Shown: in pieces, positions 8,414 to 16,967 of the stretch
Layout of the letters: every line of letters begins with the position of its first letter
Numbering within the stretch: the first letter of the stretch is position 1
The notes under the pieces: model-generated
The model's input: only the letters and a program-made list of their open reading frames with translations
Told to the model about the DNA's origin: nothing
Databases searched by the model: none
Position numbers and translations under genes: made by a program
Source of the DNA: Oceanimonas aquatica
Lineage (GTDB): Bacteria > Pseudomonadota > Gammaproteobacteria > Enterobacterales > Aeromonadaceae
Direction: 5' to 3'
Length of the DNA: 64,000 nucleotides
NCBI RefSeq assembly: GCF_030732065.1
Contig: NZ_JAVBHX010000002.1
Coordinates: 369,904-433,903, forward strand

Positions 8414-9510
8414 CAGCTAATATCTACCAAAATTTGCTCATCAATCTTCTTTTGCGAGAACGGAATTCCGCCATAAATATCTGCATAGCCGACTGCAAGC
8501 AGCATAACCACACGCTCATAGTCTTCTAATTCAATTATTTGTCTAATTTTCCGCTCATTCGCCTGTACATCGGGCCAGTTTATTGAGCACGAAGACAACC
8601 CTAAAGTTTCCAATGCCAGCATCAATTGCATAGCACCGAGAGAACCGTCAATATAGATGAGGTGCCTGTCACGCTCAAAGGGGTATGCTGACAAATCACC
8701 TACTATTGTAATTATTGCTGGTAGGTTTTCGGCAAAACCCATTGTCCCACCTGCACACTTTGCAATTTCGACTGCTTTTTGAGTATTGTTGCAAAAAACA
8801 AATCTGTATGATTGCCTATTACACGCTGAAGGTGCCAAGCTAGCAATATTAGCTGCCTTCTGTACTAATTCTTTTGGCACGTGTTGTTCTTTGTACCAGC
8901 GCACTGAACGACGATGTAAAAAAAGATTTTCTAACTCGTCAAAACCTATTTTGATTTTTTTTAATTCTTTATATAGATATGGCTTAAAGCTTGATTCAAC
9001 AGCAGGAGTTATTGACTCGTTTTTCAAATCGGCATTGATGTTATTCCGCACCTTTTTATATACCTGCCTCGCGTCTAAAATCACTTTAGTATCACCTACA
9101 ACTTTAAAATACTCATCAAGTACATCTGTTGCCCATTTCTTTTCACTTTTATCAAGGTTTTTTGAAGCTATTGCATCCTTGTAGCAAATAACTGTCTCCT
9201 TAATAAAGCTCTCAGCAAATACACTTCTCCTGGGCTTCATGATCAAGCCTTTCTCAAGGCGATGCGTATTTCTTCGCAGCAGTGAGCAGGTTACACCTAT
9301 GTTATTTAACGACTCATGATAAGCTTGGCATCCTTTAAGGACAGCTTGGTATTCATTAGAAAACTCATCACTTATCAAGCAGTATAAGCTTGAAAAAAAA
9401 CGGCTTTTATTAGCCAAGGTCAAAAAAAAAATTTCACATGGATTATAGATCCCCTTAGATAACGGACTAGAGAGCGGGGTAACATTTTTTTTACGAACCT
9501 CTTCATCCAA
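8413..9510 (-). CDS. Nitroreductase-family protein in polysaccharide locus
   Basis: A 365-residue protein. Residues about 195-365 look like a flavin-dependent nitroreductase domain: FLHRRSVRWY, ASLAPSACNRQSYRFVF, GFAENLPAIITIVGD, YIDGSLGAMQLMLALETLGLSSCSINW and a C-terminal VVMLLAVGYAD. The first 190 residues are an extension not seen in simple nitroreductases, with LEKGLIMKPRRSVF near residue 90. Family knowledge predicts an FMN-binding oxidoreductase. The substrate is unknown, but the one-base overlap with the pyruvyl transferase gene and the eight-base overlap with the flippase gene argue for a role in making or modifying the glycan. Confidence 0.8.
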   Translation of the reverse strand: MDEEVRKKNVTPLSSPLSKGIYNPCEIFFLTLANKSRFFSSLYCLISDEFSNEYQAVLKGCQAYHESLNNIGVTCSLLRRNTHRLEKGLIMKPRRSVFAESFIKETVICYKDAIASKNLDKSEKKWATDVLDEYFKVVGDTKVILDARQVYKKVRNNINADLKNESITPAVESSFKPYLYKELKKIKIGFDELENLFLHRRSVRWYKEQHVPKELVQKAANIASLAPSACNRQSYRFVFCNNTQKAVEIAKCAGGTMGFAENLPAIITIVGDLSAYPFERDRHLIYIDGSLGAMQLMLALETLGLSSCSINWPDVQANERKIRQIIELEDYERVVMLLAVGYADIYGGIPFSQKKIDEQILVDIS

Positions 9511-10837
9511 ACACCTTAACCTTAGAATATTTTAAAGGACTAAAAATTGACTTAAGCATCATTATAAATATCGGCCTCGTCTTAGTATAAATAAATAATG
9601 AAAAAAAAGACGAAAATGAATAGGAAATTAACGTTGCGTAGGCTGCTCCCTGAACCCCAAAGCTTGGAATGAGCAGGTAGTTTAGCACCACGTTGACCAA
9701 TGCACCTGCTCCTTGGGTAATCAATGAAAACACAAGAACATTCTCAATCAAAATCCACTTTGAGAAAGCTGCTCGCATAAAAATAAAAATCGCAGCCCAA
9801 ATATGAATAACCAGCACACTGGCGCTATCAACATAGTAGACACCGAACAAAAAGCCTACAACCCATTCTGATAGAAGTGACATTATAACTGCAACGCCAA
9901 GTGCCAGAATGAACAAGAGATCAAATAACTGCTGCAACCTTTTATTGAATTGCTCAGAATTTTCTTCTCTTAACTTTATTAACTTAGGAAAGAAAGAAGA
10001 TACTATGGCTGTAGGCACGAAGTACCAAGCCTCAGAGAGCTGTGCAGCGGCAGCATAAATCCCTACAGCTTCAGAACCCTCAAGCCAGCGAAGCATTACT
10101 TGGTCAACCTTGAGGTAGATAACCGCAAAGATGGAGCCTAAGTAGATCACCCAACCCTGACTAAATAACTCTTTGGCTTTTGACCAACTAAAGCTCCACT
10201 TAGTAATTTCAAGTTCGGACTTTGTCATATAAATAAAAAGAAAAGCGATTGCCATTGCAATTGCTTGTATAAGATTGGCTGAAACAAAGTAGACAACACT
10301 TAAACTAGAAAAAACAAAAAACAATTTTAAAACTGAAGAAACAGCTAAAGCCCAAAGTAGTGCATAGGTTACATACTTTGCTTTCAAAAATGCTTGAAAC
10401 CAGAAATCAATAATATCGAAAGGCCTAAAAAGCAGGATGGCACCAGCAATAACTAGAACTGTAAACTCTGAACTTGAAACCTCTTCATAGATAATCGCAT
10501 AGACGAGTAATAGCGTGTAGCTAAGTACCATTCCGATAAACTTAAGGCCTAAGGTTGTTCCAAGAGTCACACCACGCTCGTCAGGTTTTTTTATAATTTC
10601 CCTAACAATCAAGCCACTCAACCCCATGTGTCCTACTGCTGAAAACAAAGCTGAAATTGAAAGCGCGTAAGAAAAAATGCCGAAATCTTCTGGACCTAGA
10701 TAGCGGGCAACAATTACAGTAACGACAAAACCAACACCCAGACTCGTTATCTTACCACCCATAATCCAAAGTGTATTTTGTAGGTACTTTTTTACTTCCT
10801 TATTAATACTAAGAAGCTTCAAACTGGTATACCGCAC
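9503..10837 (-). CDS. Wzx-type polysaccharide flippase
   Basis: A 444-residue polytopic membrane protein with about 12 hydrophobic segments, of the MATE-like polysaccharide transporter superfamily. The N-terminal NTLWIMGGKITSLGVGFVVTVIVARYLGPEDFGIFSYALSI pattern, split by family-typical glycine and charged residues, is characteristic. It should flip the lipid-linked repeat unit to the periplasmic face. Presence of Wzx points to a Wzx/Wzy-dependent glycan, but no Wzy is recognised in the locus. It overlaps the following gene by eight bases. The 113 bases between it and ugd show no gene. Symbol withheld because flippases of this class are too divergent to name by substrate. Confidence 0.88.
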   Translation of the reverse strand: MRYTSLKLLSINKEVKKYLQNTLWIMGGKITSLGVGFVVTVIVARYLGPEDFGIFSYALSISALFSAVGHMGLSGLIVREIIKKPDERGVTLGTTLGLKFIGMVLSYTLLLVYAIIYEEVSSSEFTVLVIAGAILLFRPFDIIDFWFQAFLKAKYVTYALLWALAVSSVLKLFFVFSSLSVVYFVSANLIQAIAMAIAFLFIYMTKSELEITKWSFSWSKAKELFSQGWVIYLGSIFAVIYLKVDQVMLRWLEGSEAVGIYAAAAQLSEAWYFVPTAIVSSFFPKLIKLREENSEQFNKRLQQLFDLLFILALGVAVIMSLLSEWVVGFLFGVYYVDSASVLVIHIWAAIFIFMRAAFSKWILIENVLVFSLITQGAGALVNVVLNYLLIPSFGVQGAAYATLISYSFSSFFSLFIYTKTRPIFIMMLKSIFSPLKYSKVKVFG

Positions 10838-10950
10838 CTTAAGTGCGCTCCTTCTTCAGTGATTAACCATTTAGCTTTCATACAAATAATTGAGATATTT
10901 AGACACCCTATCCATTTCCGGGTGGAGGCATCTTGGAACTATGTACTTCT

Positions 10951-12180
10951 TCAATCACTACCAAACAAATCGCGTGTATACACCTTGTCTGCTACATCAT
11001 TCAGTGCACCGGAAGGCCGGTTGGCAACGATAACATCGGCTCTTTTCTTGAACTCTTCCAGGTTATTTACCACCTGCGAGTGAAAAAAATCAGGCTCGGT
11101 AAGCACCGGCTCATACACAATCACTTCTATGCCCTTGGCTTTTATGCGCTTCATTACGCCCTGAATGGCGGAGGCACGGAAGTTGTCGGAGCCTGCTTTC
11201 ATTATCAGGCGGTAGATGCCTACTGTTGGTTTGGCGCTGGCCGCAGGAGATTCAGGGGCGAGCCCGGAATGACGGCTTTGTTCAACTGTGCGGTTGAGTT
11301 TTTCTATTACCTGGTTGGCAATAAAGTCCTTGCGGGTGGTATTGGCGTCTACTATGGCCTGAATAATGTTGTTGGGCTCTTCCTGGTAGTTGGCCAATAG
11401 CTGTTTGGTGTCTTTGGGCAGGCAGTAGCCGCCGTAGCCGAAGCTGGGGTTGTTGTAGTGGTGGCCAATGCGCGGATCAAGCCCTACCCCTTCAATTATC
11501 TGGCGGCTGTTCAGGCCGTGGCTTTCGGCGTAGCTGTCCAGCTCGTTGAAGTAAGCTACCCGCATGGCGAGGTAGGTGTTGGAGAACAGCTTTACTGCTT
11601 CGGCCTCTGTGCTGTTGGTGTAGAGCACAGGCACATCTTTTTTGATTGCACCCTGCAGCAGCAGGTTGGCAAACACTTTTGCCCGCTCGCTTTGCTCACC
11701 AACGATGATGCGGGAAGGGTACAGGTTGTCGTGCAGGGCCTTGCCTTCACGCAGGAATTCCGGCGAGAAGATAATGTTGTTACTGCCGGTTTGCAGTTTG
11801 AGCTTTTGGGTGTAACCCACGGGCACGGTAGATTTGATGATCATCACCGCCTTGGGGTTAATGGCCATTACATCGTTTACCACCGCTTCCACGCTTTGGG
11901 TGTTGAAGTGGTTGGTTTGCGGATCGTAGTCGGTGGGAGTGGCAATGATCACAAAATCGGCGTTTTGATAGGCGTCGGTTTTGTCGAGGGTGGCGAGAAA
12001 GTCGATTTGCCGGTTTTGCAGAAAGTCGCTGATATCGGCATCCTCAATGGGGGTCAGCCGATCATGAAGCAGGGCCACTTTTTCGGGGATGATATCGAGG
12101 GCAACCACCTGGTTGTGCTGGGCAAGCAGCAGCGCGTTGGAAAGGCCCACATAGCCGGTACCGGCAATGGCAATTTTCAT
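10951..12180 (-). CDS. ugd: UDP-glucose 6-dehydrogenase with an in-frame repeat-derived insertion
   Basis: Oxidises UDP-glucose to UDP-glucuronate, a capsule precursor. The 409-residue protein has NAD motif GTGYVG at residues 7-12, STVPVG, the EFLREGKA block and catalytic Cys253 in [14 protein letters not shown], and ends [10 protein letters not shown] as in E. coli Ugd. The ATG at 12180 is chosen because the protein then begins [12 protein letters not shown] as expected, with GGAG nine bases upstream; the frame could also start at 12195. The protein is 21 residues longer than E. coli Ugd (388). The excess lies between TRKDFIA and GIYRLIMK and includes [15 protein letters not shown] (residues 301-315), encoded by a palindromic repeat. 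Both flanks are well conserved. It is the first gene after the ops element. Confidence 0.95.
   Translation of the reverse strand: MKIAIAGTGYVGLSNALLLAQHNQVVALDIIPEKVALLHDRLTPIEDADISDFLQNRQIDFLATLDKTDAYQNADFVIIATPTDYDPQTNHFNTQSVEAVVNDVMAINPKAVMIIKSTVPVGYTQKLKLQTGSNNIIFSPEFLREGKALHDNLYPSRIIVGEQSERAKVFANLLLQGAIKKDVPVLYTNSTEAEAVKLFSNTYLAMRVAYFNELDSYAESHGLNSRQIIEGVGLDPRIGHHYNNPSFGYGGYCLPKDTKQLLANYQEEPNNIIQAIVDANTTRKDFIANQVIEKLNRTVEQSRHSGLAPESPAASAKPTVGIYRLIMKAGSDNFRASAIQGVMKRIKAKGIEVIVYEPVLTEPDFFHSQVVNNLEEFKKRADVIVANRPSGALNDVADKVYTRDLFGSD
11236..11280 (-). repeat. Family C repeat inserted inside ugd
   Basis: On the minus strand this reads CCGTCATTCCGGGCTCGCCCC then TGAATCTCCTGCGG, the CGTCATTCCGGG...type of dispersed palindrome also seen at 50120-50176 and, in variant form, at 369-420 and 21337-21405. 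Here it is translated as [10 protein letters not shown], a familiar peptide from such repeats. The total insertion relative to E. coli Ugd is 63 bases, a multiple of three. Confidence 0.8.
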
Positions 12181-12242
12181 GATTCTTCTCCGCAAAAGCT
12201 CGTCCTGAGGCTGGGAAAGAATGCCCCATGCCGGCGTTTGAG

Positions 12243-12254
12243 CAGGCTACCGCC
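12243..12254 (-). promoter_or_regulatory. ops element for RfaH recruitment
   Basis: The minus strand reads GGCGGTAGCCTG, matching the ops core GGCGGTAGnnTG that pauses RNA polymerase and recruits the antiterminator RfaH in long surface-polysaccharide operons. It is 63 bases upstream of the ugd start, the expected leader position. It also forms a perfect 8-base stem with the preceding CTACCGCC. The rest of the 225 bases between ugd and trmO must hold the promoter; no convincing -35/-10 pair could be fixed by eye. Confidence 0.75.
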
Positions 12255-12405
12255 GGGGCGGTAGTGGCATATCCCTTGCCCATCGGCCTGCTCTAACGGC
12301 GGTATGCTTTAAACATGTTCTAACAAAATCACCATAGCACAATGAGGGTTGTTCCAGAGCAGTGACACTTCTACACCACCTGCATTTTTGCTGCTCGTAA
12401 ACGGC

Positions 12406-13110
12406 TCACGTTTCCCGCTCAACCCCGAGTACTCGCGTCAACTGCCCGAGCACTTCGTACCGCACGTTATAGTCATAAAGTCGCACACCGTATTGGCGCC
12501 AGTTCTGCTCGGTTTTCTGGTAAGCCGGGCGCGGATCCTGCACCAGCACCTCAGTGATGAATTCTTTCAGATCGGGAATCGTTGAACGGAAGCAGGCCTG
12601 CTCGGCCTCCGGCGAGAATATCACTTCCATGCCCAAATCCGGTGGCGCCGGGGCAAAGCCGCCATGGGCATTTGGTACCGAGTCGGCCCAAGGCAGGTAA
12701 GGCTTAATGTCCAGAATTGGGGTGCCGTCCACCAGATCCACGCCCCCCAGCTCCAGCCACACCTTGTTGCCGCTTTTGCACATGTCGCGCAATTCTACTA
12801 CCGACAGGCCTATAGGATTGGGCCGAAAAGTGGAACGGGTAGAAAACACACCCACCCGCTCATTGCCACCCAGGCGGGGCGGCCGCACGGTTGGCTTCCA
12901 GCCCTGCTCCATGGTCTGGTGAAACACAAACACTACCCACAAATGACTGAACTCACCAAGGCCTCTGAGGGCACTGGGATCATTATAAGGCGGCAGCATT
13001 TCAAGCTGTGCCCGGGCCCGGCTTACCAGCCCCGGCTGCCGCGGCACTGCAAACTTCTCTTTATAGGGCGAGCGAATAATACCAATGGGATCAACGTTGA
13101 TGGTTGCCAT
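12406..13110 (-). CDS. trmO: tRNA (N6-threonylcarbamoyladenosine37-N6) methyltransferase TrmO
   Basis: Uses S-adenosylmethionine to methylate t6A37 in tRNAThr(GGU). The 234-residue protein is within one residue of the E. coli length (235). It starts INVDPIGIIRSPYKEKFAVPRQPGL and continues with GLGEFSHLWVVFVFHQ, RPNPIGLSVVEL and DGTPILDIKPYLPWADS, the conserved blocks of the UPF0066/TrmO family. It sits next to rcsF and proS, the same neighbourhood as in E. coli (proS-trmO-rcsF), which supports the call. A family B repeat separates it from rcsF. Confidence 0.93.
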   Translation of the reverse strand: MATINVDPIGIIRSPYKEKFAVPRQPGLVSRARAQLEMLPPYNDPSALRGLGEFSHLWVVFVFHQTMEQGWKPTVRPPRLGGNERVGVFSTRSTFRPNPIGLSVVELRDMCKSGNKVWLELGGVDLVDGTPILDIKPYLPWADSVPNAHGGFAPAPPDLGMEVIFSPEAEQACFRSTIPDLKEFITEVLVQDPRPAYQKTEQNWRQYGVRLYDYNVRYEVLGQLTRVLGVERET

Positions 13111-13121
13111 ATAAATCCAGT

Positions 13122-13190
13122 TGTAGGCCCGGATTTATCCGGACATATCAGTATCTGTGAGTACCATTCCCCAATAAACCGGGGCCTGCA
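13122..13190. repeat. Family B palindromic repeat, copy 2
   Basis: TGTAGGCCCGGATTTATCCGG opens and CCCCAATAAACCGGGGCCTGCA closes the element, giving near-perfect terminal inverted repeats and the same two-hairpin layout as 1570-1638. It fills the gap between rcsF and trmO. The stem sequences differ between the two copies while pairing is kept. Confidence 0.7.
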
Positions 13191-13207
13191 ATGTAACGTC
13201 CAGCGCC

Positions 13208-13576
13208 TTACTCGCTTACCTTCAACGCCTGTCCGCTGCACAATACCTGTTCAAGGCAGCCGGGCATGTCGGCAAAGCGTATACAGCGATCCAGCAGAAT
13301 GCCGTTGGCGCCCATGTCGGCAGCACGGCGGCGAATGTCGGAGCGGGCGTTGGCATCTTTTGGCGGCGGCTCGTTTGCTTCCACCTGGCAGGCCTCGCCT
13401 TCCACCGTCCCCAGGCTGACGTAGTTCACATCCTTCAGCTCGTCGCGACCGTAAAGCTTTACATTGTTGCCCTTGTAATAATCCTTGATGCCAGCGGGAG
13501 ACACATTGCTGTCTAACCCCATTTGGGCGCAGCCGGAAAGCGCCAGGGCCATCAGGGCCATACCGAGAACACGCAT
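13208..13576 (-). CDS. rcsF: Outer-membrane lipoprotein RcsF, envelope stress sensor
   Basis: Senses outer-membrane and peptidoglycan damage and activates the Rcs phosphorelay; known to bind BamA and OmpA. The 122-residue protein begins with a lipoprotein signal peptide ending LALSGC, so Cys16 is the lipidated residue. The folded domain keeps four cysteines (63, 98, 107, 113), as expected for the two disulfides of RcsF. The motif RRRAADMGANGILLDRC is typical. It lies upstream of trmO on the minus strand. The other Rcs genes are not in the window. Its partner BamA is encoded about 17 kb away in the window. Confidence 0.92.
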   Translation of the reverse strand: MRVLGMALMALALSGCAQMGLDSNVSPAGIKDYYKGNNVKLYGRDELKDVNYVSLGTVEGEACQVEANEPPPKDANARSDIRRRAADMGANGILLDRCIRFADMPGCLEQVLCSGQALKVSE

Positions 13577-13786
13577 GACAAATCCTTAATATCAGAGTGA
13601 GTTACCTTATTCTGCACCGGGCAAGGCGGAAGATCGAATGAAATTGCAGAGTGTTGCTGCTTCCTGAATACACAGCGCGAGATAAACTCACACCTCCCCC
13701 CTCACCAACAACAAGACACTTCTGCCAACCTCCCCCCCCTGCTACAATTCGGGCTTTCACGGATTTCAAGCTACAAGGTTCTGTTC

Positions 13787-15502
13787 ATGCGTACCAGCCA
13801 ATACCTGCTTTCTACCCTTAAAGAAACCCCGAGCGACGCCGAGGTCATCAGCCACCAGCTGATGCTGCGCGCGGGCATGATCCGCAAGCTGGCCTCGGGC
13901 CTGTACACCTGGCTGCCCAGCGGCCTGCGGGTATTGAACAAGGTCGCCGCCATTGTGCGGGAAGAAATGAACCGGGCCGGCGCCATTGAAATGCTGATGC
14001 CGGTGGTACAGCCCGCCGATCTGTGGCAGGAAACCGGCCGCTGGGACAAGTTCGGCCCCGAGCTGCTGCGCATTAAAGACCGCCACGATCGCCCCTTTGT
14101 GCTGGGCCCCACCCATGAGGAAGTGATCACCAGCATGGTGCGCAACGAGGTGGCCTCTTACAAACAGCTTCCCCTGAACCTGTACCAAATCCAGACCAAG
14201 TTCCGTGACGAAGTGCGCCCGCGCTTTGGCGTGATGCGCTCCCGCGAGTTTGTGATGAAGGACGCCTACTCCTTCCACACCACTCAGGAAAGCCTGCAGC
14301 AGACCTACGACGCCATGTATGACGCCTACAGCCGGGTGTTTGAGCGCATGGGTCTGGACTTCCGTGCCGTACTGGCCGATACCGGCGCCATTGGCGGCAG
14401 TGCCTCTCACGAGTTCCACGTGCTGGCCCAAAGCGGTGAAGACGATATCGCCTTCTCTACCGAGTCCGATTACGCCGCCAACATCGAAATGGCCGAGGCG
14501 CTGGCCCCCAAAGCGGCTGCCGATGCTCCCACGCAAGACATGGTGCTGACCGATACCCCCAACACCAAAACTATTGCGGATCTGGTGGAAAAATTCGGTC
14601 TGCACATTGAGCAGACCGTGAAAACCCTGCTGGTGAAGGCCGCCGACGACATCGACGCCCCGCTGGTGGCGCTGCTGGTGCGCGGCGATCACGAACTGAA
14701 CGAAGTAAAGGCCGAGAAGCTGCCCCAGGTGGCCAGCCCGCTGACCTTTGCCACCGAAGAAGAAGTCCGTGCTGCCGTGGGTGCCGGCCCCGGCTCCCTG
14801 GGCCCGCTGAACATGCCGGTGCCGGTCATAGTGGACCGTGCCGTAGCGGTAATGAGCGACTTTGGTGCCGGTGCCAACATCGACGACAAGCACTATTTCG
14901 GCATTAATTGGGGTCGTGATCTGCCGCTTCCCGAAGTGGCCGATCTGCGCAACGTACGCGAAGGCGATCCCAGCCCCTGTGGCAAGGGCGTGCTGCAGAT
15001 CAAGCGCGGCATTGAAGTGGGCCACATCTTCCAGCTGGGCAACAACTACTCCGAGAAGATGAACGCCACCGTGCTGAACGAAGGCGGCAAGGCCACCGTG
15101 CTGGAAATGGGCTGCTACGGCATTGGCGTGTCACGCATTGTGGCCGCTGCCATCGAGCAGAACCACGATGACCGCGGCATTATCTGGCCCGATGCGCTGG
15201 CGCCGTTCCAGGTGACCATTATTCCCATGAACATGCACAAGTCTCACCGGGTGCAGGAAGTGGCCGAGCAGCTTTACGCCGAGCTCACCGCCGCCGGCAT
15301 TGAGGTGCTGTTTGATGACCGCAAGGAGCGCCCTGGCGTGATGTTCGCCGACATGGAGCTGCTGGGCGTACCTCACAGCATTGTGATTGGCGAGCGCGGC
15401 CTCGACAACGGCGTGGTGGAATACAAGCACCGCCGCGGCGGCGACAAGCAGGAAGTGGCCATCAGCGACATCGTGACCAAGGTGCAGGCTCAGCTCGGCT
15501 AA
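13787..15502 (+). CDS. proS: Prolyl-tRNA synthetase
   Basis: Charges tRNAPro. The 571 residues match the bacterial type with the editing insertion (E. coli 572). It begins [50 protein letters not shown] in family register (quoted here only as landmarks: [28 protein letters not shown]). Class II motifs include [10 protein letters not shown] and [26 protein letters not shown] read across two blocks, an INS domain about residues 225-390, and the C-terminal anticodon-binding domain with [18 protein letters not shown]. It is transcribed away from rcsF-trmO and ends at a strong terminator. Confidence 0.97.
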   Translation: MRTSQYLLSTLKETPSDAEVISHQLMLRAGMIRKLASGLYTWLPSGLRVLNKVAAIVREEMNRAGAIEMLMPVVQPADLWQETGRWDKFGPELLRIKDRHDRPFVLGPTHEEVITSMVRNEVASYKQLPLNLYQIQTKFRDEVRPRFGVMRSREFVMKDAYSFHTTQESLQQTYDAMYDAYSRVFERMGLDFRAVLADTGAIGGSASHEFHVLAQSGEDDIAFSTESDYAANIEMAEALAPKAAADAPTQDMVLTDTPNTKTIADLVEKFGLHIEQTVKTLLVKAADDIDAPLVALLVRGDHELNEVKAEKLPQVASPLTFATEEEVRAAVGAGPGSLGPLNMPVPVIVDRAVAVMSDFGAGANIDDKHYFGINWGRDLPLPEVADLRNVREGDPSPCGKGVLQIKRGIEVGHIFQLGNNYSEKMNATVLNEGGKATVLEMGCYGIGVSRIVAAAIEQNHDDRGIIWPDALAPFQVTIIPMNMHKSHRVQEVAEQLYAELTAAGIEVLFDDRKERPGVMFADMELLGVPHSIVIGERGLDNGVVEYKHRRGGDKQEVAISDIVTKVQAQLG

Positions 15503-15524
15503 AATAACACTGCACACACTATGC

Positions 15525-15553
15525 AAAAAAGGCCGGCATTGCCGGCCTTTTTT
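15525..15553 (+). terminator. Rho-independent terminator of proS
   Basis: A-run, GGCCGGC ATT GCCGGCC stem-loop and a run of T, starting 22 bases after the proS stop codon. Confidence 0.92.
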
Positions 15554-15623
15554 ATGCCTGACTGTTTCCCCTTTCTTCCTCCTTAAACAATTACTTATAC
15601 TGAGTGCAAAAGGGAGGATCATC

Positions 15624-16775
15624 ATGGAACGAGAAGCCAGCAATGCCTGTGCCTTGGTGATGACCGGCGGTGGTGCACGGGCGGCGTATCAGGTGGGGGT
15701 GCTCAAGGCCATTGCCGAGTGCTATCCGCGAGGGCATGCCATTCCCTTTCCCATTTTGTGCGGTACCTCGGCCGGTGCCATTAATGCCACGGCACTCGCC
15801 TGTTATGCCTCCTGTTTTCACTTGGGGGTTCGCAAGCTGGAATATGTGTGGCGGCACCTTCGTACCCACAAGGTATTGCAACTGCAGCTCGGCAACATTG
15901 CCTCTCACTCGGTGAAAAGCCTGGTCAAGGGCATGCTGGGCAAGCCTACTCAAATGGCCATGCCGCTGTTCGACAACAGCCCGCTGGAGCGGCTGCTGGA
16001 AACCCTGATCGATTTTCAGCGCATTGATAACAACCTGCTCTACGGCGCGCTGGAAGTACTGGCGGTCACCGCTTCCAACTACAACACCGGCGATTCCACC
16101 ACTTTTTTTCAGGGCCGCCCCTATCACCAGCCCTGGGCCCGGGCCGGCCGCTCGGGGCGTTCGTCCATTATTGCCACGCCCCACCTGATGGCCAGCAGCG
16201 CCCTGCCCTTTGTGTTCAAACCCTGCCGGCTGCAGAACCATTTTTATGGTGACGGCTCCATTCACCAGCTCAACCCCCTGAGCCCAGCCATTCATCTCGG
16301 CGCCAGCCGCATACTCATCATCAGCCTGGCTCATGACGAGCAAGAGGCGGGTCAGTTATCCAGCAATCCCAGCAGCTCCGATATTGCCGGCCACCTGCTG
16401 GACACCATTTTTACCGATGCCCTTACCTCGGACATTGAGCGGCTGCAGCGTATTAACAGCACCATTCGGCTGGTTCCCGAACGTCGGCGCGAGCAGCTGT
16501 CGCTGCGCCATATCGACAATCTGGTGCTCAAGCCCAGCAAAAACCTGGACGAGCTGACGCTGCGCCACTTTAATCGCCTGCCCTGGAATATTCGTACCCT
16601 GCTGCGGCTGTTTGGGGTGGAAGCCGGCGATGCTACCGGTCTGGCGAGCTTTTTGCTGTTTGAGCAGGAATATACAAGGGAGCTGATCGATCTGGGTTAT
16701 ACGGATACGAAAGCACGGCTGGAGGAAGTGTGTTTGTTTTTGGGGCTGGATGTGGAGTTGCGAAAGACGGGCTAA
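15624..16775 (+). CDS. Patatin-like phospholipase family protein
   Basis: A 383-residue predicted serine lipase or acyl hydrolase. The oxyanion glycine-rich TGGGARAAYQVG is at residues 14-25, the nucleophile elbow GTSAG at 47-51 (Ser49), and the catalytic Asp210 in YGDGS. This Ser-Asp dyad defines the patatin fold. No signal peptide is seen, so it is probably cytoplasmic or membrane-associated, unlike secreted toxins of the ExoU type. The C-terminal 150 residues carry an extension with many charged residues. A GGAGG ribosome site precedes the start. Substrate unknown. Confidence 0.87.
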   Translation: MEREASNACALVMTGGGARAAYQVGVLKAIAECYPRGHAIPFPILCGTSAGAINATALACYASCFHLGVRKLEYVWRHLRTHKVLQLQLGNIASHSVKSLVKGMLGKPTQMAMPLFDNSPLERLLETLIDFQRIDNNLLYGALEVLAVTASNYNTGDSTTFFQGRPYHQPWARAGRSGRSSIIATPHLMASSALPFVFKPCRLQNHFYGDGSIHQLNPLSPAIHLGASRILIISLAHDEQEAGQLSSNPSSSDIAGHLLDTIFTDALTSDIERLQRINSTIRLVPERRREQLSLRHIDNLVLKPSKNLDELTLRHFNRLPWNIRTLLRLFGVEAGDATGLASFLLFEQEYTRELIDLGYTDTKARLEEVCLFLGLDVELRKTG

Positions 16776-16812
16776 CGCCCAGCGCCCAGCGCCCAGCGCC
16801 CAGCGCCCAGCG
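16776..16812. repeat. Seven-base tandem repeat directly after the phospholipase stop codon
   Basis: Five perfect units of CGCCCAG followed by CG start at the base after the TAA stop. The array is intergenic and cannot alter the upstream protein unless the stop is lost. Such tracts can vary in copy number by slippage. Confidence 0.85.
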
Positions 16813-16848
16813 GGATCGTGGAGGTTTTAAAGACGATTGCAAGTACTT

Positions 16849-16942
16849 GGAGCGCGGGCAGCTTGCCCGCAACTTGGCGTGAAGCGATAACCTTGTTTGA
16901 GCGCCCTCACGGGCGCTATTGCAGGCTAGCAGCCTGCGCTCC
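16849..16942 (+). repeat. Family A palindromic repeat
   Basis: Ends GGAGCGCGGGC and GCCTGCGCTCC. Inside are the hairpins GCGGGCAGCTTGCCCGC, GCGCCCTCACGGGCGC and GCAGGCTAGCAGCCTGC, and a weak TTGGCGTGAAGCGATAA. It lies between the convergent phospholipase and tilS genes. Confidence 0.85.
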
Positions 16943-16967
16943 AAAAACGTGCGAAACGCCAACTTCT

